Shown here one piece after another: positions 50,763-59,700 of a stretch of DNA of 64,000 nucleotides. The notes under the pieces are model-generated. The model was not told where the DNA came from. It searched no databases and saw only the letters and a list, made by a program, of their open reading frames with translations. Source of the stretch: Selenomonas ruminantium subsp. lactilytica TAM6421. GTDB lineage: Bacteria > Bacillota > Negativicutes > Selenomonadales > Selenomonadaceae. A program made the translations under genes and the position numbers. The stretch covers positions 2,046,001-2,110,000 of the forward strand of contig NC_017068.1 of NCBI RefSeq assembly GCF_000284095.1. The letters are read 5' to 3'. How positions within the stretch are numbered: the first letter of the stretch is position 1; the number at the start of each line of letters is the position of its first letter.

Positions 50763-51927
50763 GGAGCCACCAGTCCTTTGCCAGACGTTCCTTGTAAGCC
50801 TGCATGGCCGCCTTGACATCAGCCAGCGCGTCACTGCCGAATTTCTCACAGATGGCCTGGGCAATGACAAAAGCCACCATGGCTTCCCCCACCACCGAAG
50901 CTGCCGATACCGCACAGGTGTCGCTGCGCTCCTTGCAGGCCAGCACGGCTTCCCGGCTCTTGATATCGATGGATTTCAGCGGCGTCATCAGCGTCGGAAT
51001 CGGCTTCATGGCCGCCCGCAGGACAACTTCCTCGCCATTGGTCATGCCGCCCTCCAGACCGCCGGCACGGTTGGTCCTGCGATAGACCTTGCCCGCCTCA
51101 TCCACAAAGATCTCATCATGGATCTCACTGCCCGGCAGACGGCCGCAGTCAAAGCCGGCACCGATCTCCACACCCTTGATGGCCTGAATGGACATCATGG
51201 CTGCGGAAAGCCGCGCGTCGAGACGTCTGTCCCACTGGATATGGCTGCCCAATCCCATGGGCAGACCCTTGACGATGACCTCAAAGATGCCGCCCAGGGT
51301 ATCCCCGGCAGCCTTGGCCTCGTCGATACGCTGTTTCATCTGCTGTTCTGCATCCGCATCGTAACAATTGAGCTCTGAACCAATATCTTCACCGATCTTT
51401 GACCGGTCAATCTTTGACATGTCAACATCGATGCCGCCCAGCGTGGTCACATGGGAAACAACCTCTATGCCCAATTCCCGCAGGAACGCCTTGCAGACAG
51501 CGCCCACTGCCACCCGCATGGTGGTCTCCCGGGCACTGGAGCGTTCCAGTATATCCCGCACATCCTGACGGTCATATTTCATCACGCCGGTCAGATCCGC
51601 ATGGCCGGGGCGGGCAGCCGTGACGCTTGCGCCCTCAGGCTCACCGAAGGCCGCCATGCGCCCATTCCAGTTGGCAAAGTCCTTGTTGATGACCTGCAGG
51701 GTTATGGGCCCCCCCAGGGTTTCATTGAAACGTACACCTGAGAGCACTTCCACCTTGTCCGTCTCTATCTTCATGCGTCCGCCGCGGCCATAGCCCTGCT
51801 GGCGGCGGGCCAGGTCCCTGTCAATATCTTCCCTTTCCAGCCGCAGGCCTGCCGGCAGTCCTTCCAAAATAGCCGTCAGCCGCGGGCCATGGGATTCCCC
51901 GGCCGTCATAAAACGCAATTCACTCAT
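50755..51927 (-). CDS. aroC: chorismate synthase
   Basis: 390 residues. Uses reduced FMN to form chorismate from EPSP. Signatures GESHGPRLTAILEGLPAGL near the N-terminus, RQQGYGRGGRM, RPGHADLTGVMKY, RSSARETTMRVAVGA and the C-terminal RSDTCAVSAASVVGEAMVAF. The start at 51927 follows GAGGTG. The coding sequence includes two TTGACNNGTCAA palindromes at 51400-51409 and 51415-51424. First gene of the aro set. Confidence 0.96.
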   Translation of the reverse strand: MSELRFMTAGESHGPRLTAILEGLPAGLRLEREDIDRDLARRQQGYGRGGRMKIETDKVEVLSGVRFNETLGGPITLQVINKDFANWNGRMAAFGEPEGASVTAARPGHADLTGVMKYDRQDVRDILERSSARETTMRVAVGAVCKAFLRELGIEVVSHVTTLGGIDVDMSKIDRSKIGEDIGSELNCYDADAEQQMKQRIDEAKAAGDTLGGIFEVIVKGLPMGLGSHIQWDRRLDARLSAAMMSIQAIKGVEIGAGFDCGRLPGSEIHDEIFVDEAGKVYRRTNRAGGLEGGMTNGEEVVLRAAMKPIPTLMTPLKSIDIKSREAVLACKERSDTCAVSAASVVGEAMVAFVIAQAICEKFGSDALADVKAAMQAYKERLAKDWWLHA

Positions 51928-52029
51928 AAGCACACCTCAATTTGTAGCAAATTTAAACAGTTATTACTAGTTTAGTGTATCGTTGTGTATAAATCAAGGC
52001 ATCTTTGTTGTATTTTCATCTATTTTTGT

Positions 52030-52599
52030 CTACTTGTCAGATACAGCATAAATATTCACCACTAAATCCGTGACCAAATCCTGTCCCTCCGTCCTGACAG
52101 TCACGTTATGCACCTGTACCAGACGTTCGCCATTTTGCAGGCCCTGCATAAACTTTAACAAAGAAAAATACCCGCCCTGCAGGCACAAACGCAGGGATAG
52201 ACACGCTATATCCATATCATCATTGCCTTTCTGCGGACGTATCAATTGCAGCTGCAGCCGGCTCTGCTGCGCCAGACGCTCAATCTCCACTATAAATCTG
52301 CTCATATCCATCTTATCAGGTATAGCCAGCATAGCCCGTTGCTGCCGTTTGTCCAATTCTGCCTGATACTCTTTGCGATTCAAATGGGCATTTTGAAAAT
52401 TGCCTATGACCACAACTTCCCCAGCAGCGGCTGACGCCTCGTTGCGGTACTCTTGAGCAGCCTGTTTCAGCGGCATATGCACCAGCAGAAAGAAAAGGCT
52501 CAATAGCCCCGTCGTTCCCAACACTAACAGCCACAGCAGCGTCCCCCCCTCCCTGCCATGCCTATATTTTTTTAGTCTTGCCAGCAGTTTTTCCATCAT
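52030..52599 (-). CDS. pilO: PilO-like type IV pilus/type II secretion assembly protein
   Basis: 189 residues. One N-terminal membrane helix (GTLLWLLVLGTTGLLSLFFLLV) after a basic tail, followed by a coiled stretch and a small alpha/beta domain (about 70-185) as in PilO/GspM: MSRFIVEIERLAQQSRLQLQLIRPQ and SLLKFMQGLQNGERLVQVHNVTV. It is thought to form the inner-membrane alignment complex with PilM and PilN. Overlaps the previous gene by 38 nt. Last gene of the pilus operon. Confidence 0.75.
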   Translation of the reverse strand: MMEKLLARLKKYRHGREGGTLLWLLVLGTTGLLSLFFLLVHMPLKQAAQEYRNEASAAAGEVVVIGNFQNAHLNRKEYQAELDKRQQRAMLAIPDKMDMSRFIVEIERLAQQSRLQLQLIRPQKGNDDMDIACLSLRLCLQGGYFSLLKFMQGLQNGERLVQVHNVTVRTEGQDLVTDLVVNIYAVSDK

Positions 52600-53773
52600 C
52601 CCTGTTGTTCTCCCAATTTATCGTCAACGAAAATTTCACCATCCCTGCAGGCTCCTGTGATTTTCCAGACATTCCGGAATCATGCAATTCTGCCCCGTTG
52701 GGAAAAAAATCCTTATCCTGCTCCAGACTATCCACCAAGTCCGCCAATGCATCATAATTTACCGCCTGTCCTTCCAGCTTCAGACTGCAGTTTTCCTCGT
52801 CCGTCACCATATTGGTCATGAAAACGCCCTCCCTGGTATCCGCTCCCAGATGCACCAGTACACTGTACCACTGAGGCCCCTTCCCCTGCAGTGACTGCAT
52901 CAGCTGCTCCCGTCTTTCAATATCCCTGCAACGGGCCTCCACCGCCAGCATTTCCTGCTTTTCCGCTGCCAAACTGGCCAGTTCTGCCCCTTGCGCCTCT
53001 GCTGCCCGTCTGGCCTGCGCATAGCCATAAAAATCTATTCCTGCCCACAGCACCAGAAACAGGGCCATAATGCCCAGCCAACAGGCCGCCACCCTCATCC
53101 AGGACAGCTGCACAGCCGGTCGACTGCAAAAGCCATGCTTTTCTCCAGTCTGAGAAAGATACCGTTCCATGCCACTCCGGGCATCATTTTCCTCTCCACC
53201 AGCAATGGCATCTGCCATATTCAGCCCCACTGCCGAAAAAGCACTCTGCACCTCCTGCAGGTAAGACCGGCGTACGCCCCAAATGGTACATTGATTTCCT
53301 GCTGTCTGCCCCAGCGGTTCACACAGGCAGACAAAGGCCTCTGCGCTCAACCCCCTGGTCGCCAGCTTATCATCCATTTCCCAATAAGCGGCCTCCGTCT
53401 GCTGGGATGCTGTCAGATGGGGTGGCAAGCTGATAGCATAACCAATCACTTCCTGTTCCGGCACCACATAGACCAAATCTGCATCCTGCCAGCCCTTTTT
53501 GGCCAATTCCAAAGCCGCCTGCCCAGCCACCTTTTCCAAGGACATCAGCTCATCCATATTATACTCACCACTATCGGTTCCAAAGGGATTTTCCAGGGGC
53601 ACATCACTAGCTTCTTTCAGCTGCCAGTCATCGCCAGACCTCCGATAATACAACAGACCCCATCTTTCTCCATTCTTTTCCGGAACCAAAGCGACACACG
53701 TCTGCTTCTGTGGGAAAAAAAATTCTTTAATCCGTCCAGCCCATCCACTTATAATCTGTTTTTCCTTTTTCAT
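52562..53773 (-). CDS. fused PilM-like and PilN-like assembly protein
   Basis: 403 residues. The N-terminal about 200 residues resemble the cytosolic actin-like PilM/GspL part but shortened (VVPEQEVIGYAISLPPHLT, AYWEMDDKLATRGLSAEAF). A membrane helix (VAACWLGIMALFLVLWAGIDFYG, about 232-254) follows, then a coiled coil and a PilN-like domain (QWYSVLVHLGADTREGVFMTN, NYDALADLVDSLEQ). Thus PilM and PilN, normally separate, are one chain. It overlaps pilO (38 nt) and the upstream pilX-like gene (47 nt). Confidence 0.7.
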   Translation of the reverse strand: MKKEKQIISGWAGRIKEFFFPQKQTCVALVPEKNGERWGLLYYRRSGDDWQLKEASDVPLENPFGTDSGEYNMDELMSLEKVAGQAALELAKKGWQDADLVYVVPEQEVIGYAISLPPHLTASQQTEAAYWEMDDKLATRGLSAEAFVCLCEPLGQTAGNQCTIWGVRRSYLQEVQSAFSAVGLNMADAIAGGEENDARSGMERYLSQTGEKHGFCSRPAVQLSWMRVAACWLGIMALFLVLWAGIDFYGYAQARRAAEAQGAELASLAAEKQEMLAVEARCRDIERREQLMQSLQGKGPQWYSVLVHLGADTREGVFMTNMVTDEENCSLKLEGQAVNYDALADLVDSLEQDKDFFPNGAELHDSGMSGKSQEPAGMVKFSLTINWENNRDDGKTAGKTKKI

Positions 53774-54206
53774 CTATGATCTTTTTTACCTCTGTTTTAA
53801 GCTTGACATGAGGTTCAAGCAACTTTTCCAAAGCACTTTCCCGCCTGAAAGCCGTTACTACCAGATAAAGTTTTCCCTTACTGACCACAGCATAAGTATA
53901 GGTGGCAATATCTCCTGCTTTCCCCTGTTCCAAAGAAATTTTGCCTCCCTCCTGCAAGGCATCCAGCTGGGTTTCATAGGAAGTCAATCTCATCCACAGG
54001 TTTTCCGTCGCCCCTTCGGCTGCCAAACGCAATTGCATTTCCAGGCGATACTGCTCTATATTCTCCGCTTCCTGGCGAGCGAGACGAAACAGGCCCCGCC
54101 CCAAAAACAACATAATGAACAGCAAGAAAAGCAAAACAACGGACACCATGCCCTGCTGGCTCCTATTCTTCCGATATGCAAACAGCGCTGCACAGACTGT
54201 ATTCAT
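53727..54206 (-). CDS. PilX-like minor pilin-type protein
   Basis: 159 residues. N-terminus RKNRSQQGMVSVVLLFLLFIML: a short basic leader with a prepilin-peptidase-like QG site, then a long hydrophobic helix, and a globular domain. Position +5 is Val, not Glu, as is often seen in PilX/GspK-type subunits. The middle region LEMQLRLAAEGATENLWMRL suits GspK/PilX. Lies between the PilW-like and PilM-N genes with overlaps on both sides. Confidence 0.65.
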   Translation of the reverse strand: MNTVCAALFAYRKNRSQQGMVSVVLLFLLFIMLFLGRGLFRLARQEAENIEQYRLEMQLRLAAEGATENLWMRLTSYETQLDALQEGGKISLEQGKAGDIATYTYAVVSKGKLYLVVTAFRRESALEKLLEPHVKLKTEVKKIIDEKGKTDYKWMGWTD

Positions 54207-54726
54207 GATTAGTCACCCCACTTCGGCCCGCCAGTTGCACACGGTAAACGCCTGTCCATTGCGCATCTTCATCAATGGTAAAAGAGGTGATCTCCACTGG
54301 CGCCAGCTCGTGATTTCCCGTCAAAGGGGCATCATCACTACAAATCAGTTTCATCACCCCATCCACCTTGCGCATCTCATATGTAGTTTTAATCACATCC
54401 TCTGTAGGTTTAAACTCCTCCTTTTTAGGTTCCAGCGGATTATTCTTTTTATAGAAAACATAGCTCCCGCATTTGGTCCATTTCTCTATTTTCTTCGCTC
54501 TCAGGGATTCTTCCATTATTTCCTGAAAGGCTATCTGCACTTCCTGTTCCAGTTCTCCATCTGCCACCTGCCAAAAATACATTTTAATTCCCCAAATGAA
54601 TATCGTTATAGCTGTCATAAACAGCATGGCAATGACAGCTATGGAGACAGCTGTTTCATAAAGGATTATCCCCTTTTGATTGGCTATGTGGCGCCAGCCA
54701 ACGCACAAACACCAATTTCTCCTCAT
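54163..54726 (-). CDS. PilW-like minor pilin
   Basis: 187 residues. Prepilin motif IANQKG then IILYETAVSIAVIAML: cleavage after Gly gives Ile1 and Glu5, the canonical type IV pilin pattern. C-terminal globular part with two Cys pairs possible (KCGSYVF, LICSDD). The ATG at 54726 has GGGAGGTG upstream; the frame continues upstream into the PilV-like gene, which it overlaps by 71 nt. Confidence 0.7.
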   Translation of the reverse strand: MRRNWCLCVGWRHIANQKGIILYETAVSIAVIAMLFMTAITIFIWGIKMYFWQVADGELEQEVQIAFQEIMEESLRAKKIEKWTKCGSYVFYKKNNPLEPKKEEFKPTEDVIKTTYEMRKVDGVMKLICSDDAPLTGNHELAPVEITSFTIDEDAQWTGVYRVQLAGRSGVTNHEYSLCSAVCISEE

Positions 54727-55066
54727 GACCACGCACCTCCCAGGAAATTTCCACCTGCAACTGCCAGCCCCCAGCCTCTTGCTGACAATAACTTCGCAGT
54801 TGATAGCTACAACCATTCTGTCCCAAATCCGCTTCTTTTCCCTGATATGGCAGTTCTGACGGCAACACACCCTCCTTATTCAGCCTGCCCTGTGCATAAG
54901 AAATCTGTGCCCGGCCCAAATAAAGGGCCGTTGCCTGTTGAGCCGCTATATTTTTCAATTCTGCCGCCTTGACATACAATGCAGCCGAACCAGCCATTAT
55001 CAGTAAAAGCAGCCCGGCTAGCAATGCTTCCCACAGGAAAAAACCTGCTTCACTTTTTCTTCTCAA
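54656..55066 (-). CDS. PilV-like minor pilin
   Basis: 136 residues. Leader MRRKSEAG, then FFLWEALLAGLLLLIM: prepilin cleavage after Gly with Glu5 present. The remaining part is a short globular domain (IAAQQATALYLGRAQISYAQG and QLQVEISWEVRG). Its ATG overlaps the preceding gene's stop by 4 nt. Confidence 0.75.
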   Translation of the reverse strand: MRRKSEAGFFLWEALLAGLLLLIMAGSAALYVKAAELKNIAAQQATALYLGRAQISYAQGRLNKEGVLPSELPYQGKEADLGQNGCSYQLRSYCQQEAGGWQLQVEISWEVRGHEEKLVFVRWLAPHSQSKGDNPL

Positions 55067-55596
55067 CTGCCACCACGCTCCATGCGGATTCGTCCGCCTT
55101 TGCTGATGATAATCCGGCGCCCTTCCCGGGGATAACCCTTAAAATACACCAACAAGGTCATCAGTCCCATATCCGTTTCCAAATGCGTCCAACCATTGAC
55201 TTCAAAGGAAATCTGCGTGTTATTATGTTCATGGGGAAAATCGCCCTGCTTATTGATTTTCTCAATCTGCACCCCAGGATAATAGACATGATAATGCATA
55301 ATATAACGGTTGCCCCCCGTCAATCTGCTGCCATCCTGCAACAGATCCAGCCGGGCGAATTTTTCTTCCGGCTTTTGCGCACCATATTTCCACCCCCTAT
55401 CCCTTACCAGCCGATTAAGAGCCTGACAATGACGGATATCTGCCAATAGCTCTTCCGCTTCATACTCCACCACCATCTGCCGATAGATCTTAAAGCCACG
55501 CGGGATTGCCTGGGCAGAAAAAAGCAGGATTACCATTGCGACCAGCATCATTTCCCAGAGCATGAAACCAGCTTCCCTTCTCCTTATGGACAACAT
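55063..55596 (-). CDS. GspH/FimT-like minor pseudopilin
   Basis: 177 residues. Leader MLSIRRREAG, then FMLWEMMLVAMVILLF (Glu5 present). The remainder has beta-rich stretches (RYIMHYHVYYPGVQI, TQISFEVNGWTHLE) and a glycine-rich end RIIISKGGRIRMERGG, as in FimT/GspH. Start at 55596 has GGAGG upstream; overlaps the peptidase gene by 13 nt. Confidence 0.7.
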   Translation of the reverse strand: MLSIRRREAGFMLWEMMLVAMVILLFSAQAIPRGFKIYRQMVVEYEAEELLADIRHCQALNRLVRDRGWKYGAQKPEEKFARLDLLQDGSRLTGGNRYIMHYHVYYPGVQIEKINKQGDFPHEHNNTQISFEVNGWTHLETDMGLMTLLVYFKGYPREGRRIIISKGGRIRMERGGS

Positions 55597-56189
55597 AACC
55601 AGGCCTCCACCAGATCCTGACAATGAGTGCCGAAAGCAAAGGCCGCAATCGCCCCCATGACGAGAAAGGGGCCAAAGGGCACGACCAGATTTTTCACCGA
55701 CCTCATTTTCAGCCAAATGCCGAGACCATATAAACTCCCAGCTATAAAGGCAATATACAAGCAGACCAGCATGCCTGCCAGTCCCAGCCACCCCCCCAGA
55801 GCCGCTGCCAGTTTTACATCTCCCCAGCCCATGCCCCGGGGATAAAGCAGGCGCAAACCTCCAAGAAAACCACCGCCCAGGGCAGCTCCCAGACAGGCCT
55901 CCTCACAGCTCATCCTGCCCAGCAGCAATGGCAATAAGCCCAACAATAACAGCGCCAGCACCAGCCTATCAAATATCAGCAGATAGCGGCAATCCAGCAG
56001 TGCTATCAATACCAGCAAGGCCGAAAACAAAAGCCCCAAGAACATTCCTTCTATCTCAAATTTCCAGAACATCGCGGAAATAATCAGCATTATCAACAGC
56101 CATTGACACAATATTTGCCGACATAGCTGCCAGGAAAAGGTCTCTGGCAGCAGCTGCTCAGTTCCCTGATTCACTTTTGACTCCACCAT
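55584..56189 (-). CDS. pilD: prepilin peptidase (A24 family), lacking the methylase domain
   Basis: 201 residues, about six membrane helices. Catalytic aspartates in IALLDCRYLLIFD and GMGWGDVKLAAALGG (GxGxGD), the latter near residue 130. The usual N-terminal zinc-finger/methyltransferase domain (two CxxC pairs) is missing, so it probably cleaves but does not methylate pilins, or is of the archaeal/TadV-like short form. The start at 56189 has GGGAG upstream, inside the pilin gene (32-nt overlap). Confidence 0.85.
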   Translation of the reverse strand: MVESKVNQGTEQLLPETFSWQLCRQILCQWLLIMLIISAMFWKFEIEGMFLGLLFSALLVLIALLDCRYLLIFDRLVLALLLLGLLPLLLGRMSCEEACLGAALGGGFLGGLRLLYPRGMGWGDVKLAAALGGWLGLAGMLVCLYIAFIAGSLYGLGIWLKMRSVKNLVVPFGPFLVMGAIAAFAFGTHCQDLVEAWLCCP

Positions 56190-56586
56190 GACCAAAAGCT
56201 CCCGCTGTATATCCCTCACATGTAGCCCGCGTATTATCTATGGATGTGCCATCAACCTTCACCGTCTCAATCTCATATTTGCCGGATTTCATTTCCACTA
56301 TACTTCCGTCAGAAAGCTTGCATTTCCCATGGGGCGGTTTCAATTGGCCAACATCGCTGATATACTCCTTCAGATCCGACACATCCTTCGGATCCTTGCC
56401 ATTTTCCAGCTGATAAACAGCTATCGCTGCATCTAAAGTTGCTAAATCACTTTGCACTTTTGTCGTATTGGCCGAAACCATCGTTGCCGTAAATCTCGGT
56501 ACGGCCATAGAAGCCATTATCCCAACAATGGCCACTGCCACCAAAATTCCCAGCAGAGAAAAGCCGCTTTGTCCACAATTTCGCAT
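56158..56586 (-). CDS. major pseudopilin-like protein lacking Glu5
   Basis: 142 residues. Leader MRNCGQSG, then FSLLGILVAVAIVGIMASM: all the features of a type II pseudopilin or type IVa pilin helix, but position 5 is Gly where Glu is nearly invariant. The globular part shows ATLDAAIAVYQLENGKDPKDV, LKEYISDVGQLKPPHGK, and GKYEIETVKVDG, as in PulG-type subunits. First gene of the operon. Whether it is a working subunit is unclear. Confidence 0.8.
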   Translation of the reverse strand: MRNCGQSGFSLLGILVAVAIVGIMASMAVPRFTATMVSANTTKVQSDLATLDAAIAVYQLENGKDPKDVSDLKEYISDVGQLKPPHGKCKLSDGSIVEMKSGKYEIETVKVDGTSIDNTRATCEGYTAGAFGHGGVKSESGN

Positions 56587-56686
56587 AACAATCCCTCCAT
56601 TGTCGTATATTTGTATGATGTTTTTATGAGAATTCTTCTACAAGTGATAATAATCTCCTGCTTATTCTTAAAAAATTATTAAAAAA

Positions 56687-56714
56687 AATGACCGATCAAA
56701 AATGACCGGTCATT
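56687..56714 (-). terminator. intrinsic terminator of the PFOR gene
   Basis: AATGACCG / CGGTCATT stem with a 12-nt loop, followed on the minus strand by T8. The stem is built around a TGACCGGTCA palindrome (56703-56712). Confidence 0.85.
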
Positions 56715-56736
56715 CTGACACAACTTACAATATTAA

Positions 56737-59700
56737 TTATTTGCCTGCCAGGACTTTATAACCTTCATAACGACTCTTGGCATCGTTCTGCGTCTTCTCA
56801 AAGAGTGCTTCAGCAGCTTCGGGGAAGGAACGCTGGAGATTGATGTAGCGGTTTTCGCCCATCAGGAATTCCTGGAACTTGTCAAAGTTCGGTTCCTTGG
56901 AATCCAGGCTGAACGGGTTCTTGTCCGTATCCACCAGCTGCGGGTTGTAACGGTAGTTCACCCAATAGCCGCATTCCACAGCCAGTTTTGCTTCGAGCTG
57001 GCTGTTGCCCATGCCCTTGCGGATGCCGTGGTTGATGCACGGTGCATAGGCAATGATCAGGGACGGGCCATGATAAGCTTCAGCTTCCGTGATAGCCTTC
57101 ATGAGCTGGTTGTGGTCAGCGCCCATAGCCACCTGAGCCACATAGACATAGCCGTAGGACTTGGCCATCATGCCGAGATCCTTCTTCTTGGTCTTCTTAC
57201 CAGCAGCAGCGAACTGGGCGATGGCAGCAGCCGGCGTGGACTTGGAAGCCTGACCGCCAGTATTGGAGTAAACTTCGGTATCGAAGACGAGGACATTGAC
57301 ATCTTCGCCGGAAACCAGCACATGGTCAAGGCCGCCGTAACCGATATCGTAAGCCCAGCCGTCGCCGCCCAGGATCCACTGGGAACGCTTCACGAAGTAA
57401 TCCTTGTTGTCATAGAGCTTATTGAGGAGCTCATCGCTGCCCTTTTCAGCATCCAGCAGAGCCGCCAGCTTGTCGGCACGTTCACGGGAGCCTTCGCCCT
57501 CGTTCATGTTGTCAACCCATTCCGTCAAAGCGGCCTTGAGTTCTTCGCTGCCCTTGCCGGCTTCTACAGCAGCCTTGGCATCAGCAGCCAGGGAATCACG
57601 GACGGATTTCGTACCCAGGAACATGCCCAGACCGAATTCAGCGTTATCCTCGAACAGGGAGTTTGCCCAAGCCGGGCCATGTCCCTTGTGGTTCACCGTA
57701 TAAGGCATAGCCGGTGCACTGCCGCCCCAGATGGAGGAGCAGCCCGTAGCATTGGCTACCATCATGCGGTCGCCGAAGAGCTGGGTCAGCAGTTTTGCGT
57801 ACGGAGTCTCGCCGCAGCCTGCGCAGGCGCCGGAGAACTCGAGCAACGGCTGTTCGAACTGGGAACCCAGAACCGTGCTCTTCTTCATCGGGTTCTTCTT
57901 CGGTGCAACCTTCTTGGCATCTACACCGTAATCGAACCAAGCCTGCTGTGCCTTGAGCTCGTCATCCAGCGGCTTCATATCGAGAGCCTTCACCGGGCAG
58001 ACCTGAGCGCAGTTGCCGCAGCCCAGGCAGTCCATCGTGGATACAGCCACCGTGAAGGTATAATCTTTGATGGCCTTCGTCTGCTTGGAGGGGAAACCTG
58101 CCGGAGCATTCTTGAGCTCTTCTTCCGTGGTGAGAACCGGACGGATAGCAGCATGGGGGCAGACATAGGAGCACTGGTTACAGCCAATACACTTGTCCGT
58201 GTTCCAAACCGGTACATTGATAGCCGTACCGCGTTTTTCGTAAGCAGCACCGCCTACCGGGAAGGTACCATCCACCATTTCGCCATTGAACTTGGATACA
58301 GGCAGCTTGTCGCCTTCCTGACGGTTCATGACATCCTGGACTTCCGTGATGAATGCCGGAACATCTTTCTTCTCTACGGCTTCATCAGCAGCATCAGCCC
58401 AAGCAGCGGGAACCTCTACCTTGTGCAGGGCTTCGATGCCCTTGTCGATGGCGCCGTTGTTCATGTTGACGACTTTCTCACCCTTCTTGCCGTAGGACTT
58501 GACCACTGCGTCCTTGAGGTATTCCACGGCAGTGTCGATGGGAATGATGGCCGCAATCTTGAAGAAGGCAGACTGCATGACCATATTGAAGCGGCCGCCG
58601 AGCCCCAGTTCCTTCGCGATATCCACAGCATTTACCGTATAGAACTCGATATCGTTCTTGGCGATATAGCGTTTCATATAAGCCGGCAGATGCTTGTCGA
58701 GATCTGCATCGGACCAAACGGTGTTCAGCAGGAACTTGCCGCCCTTCTTGAGTCCGGCCAGCAGGTCGTATTTATAAACATAGGACTGCTGGGAGCAGGA
58801 AATGAAGTCCGCATTGTTGATGAGATACGGGCTGTTTATGGGCTGCTTGCCGAAGCGCAGGTGGGACATGGTGATACCGCCGGACTTCTTGGAGTCATAG
58901 GCAAAGTAAGCCTGAGCATACATGTCCGTCTTATCACCGATGATCTTGATGGCGCTCTTGTTGGCACCAACCGTACCATCAGAACCCAGGCCCCAGAACT
59001 TGCAGGCGGTGGTGCCTTCCGGTGTCAGATTCACATCGCTCATAACCGGTACGAGGCTCGTATGGGTTACATCATCATCGATACCGATGGTGAAGCCATC
59101 CTTCGGGGCGTCCTTCTTGAGTTCTTCGAACACAGCGAAAATCTGATCCGGCGTGGTGTCCTTGCCGCCGAGGCCGAAACGGCCGCCCACGATGATCGGG
59201 TTGAGCTCAGAACCATAGAACGCAGATTTGACATCCAGATACAGCGGCTCGCCCAGAGAACCCGGTTCCTTGGTATGGTCAAGAACAGCGACTTTCTTGA
59301 CGGTCTTCGGCATGAACTGGAAGAAGTGCTTGATGGAGAACGGACGATAGAGATGTACGGACATCAGGCCGACCTTCTCGCCCTGCTTGTTGAGGTAATC
59401 CACCGTTTCCTGCACGGCCTGGCAAACAGACCCCATGGCGATGATGATGCGGTCAGCATCCTCGGCACCATAGTAGTCGAAAAGGTGATGCTCACGACCC
59501 GTGATCTTGGCCATATCCGCCATAGCCTCTTCCACCAGTTCCGGCAGAGCGTCATAATAAGCGTTGGAAGCTTCACGTTCCTGGAAGTATACATCCGGAT
59601 TCTGAGCCGTACCACGGATAACCGGATGATCCGGATTCAAAGCACGACGGCGGAATTCCTTCACAGCTTCCCAATCGAGGATCTTGCCCAGGTCATCATA

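Noticed and set aside
50763-50915. N-terminal extension of shikimate kinase
   Set aside because: The upstream codons are the aroC 3' end in another frame; the kinase begins at 50762 just before its Walker A motif.
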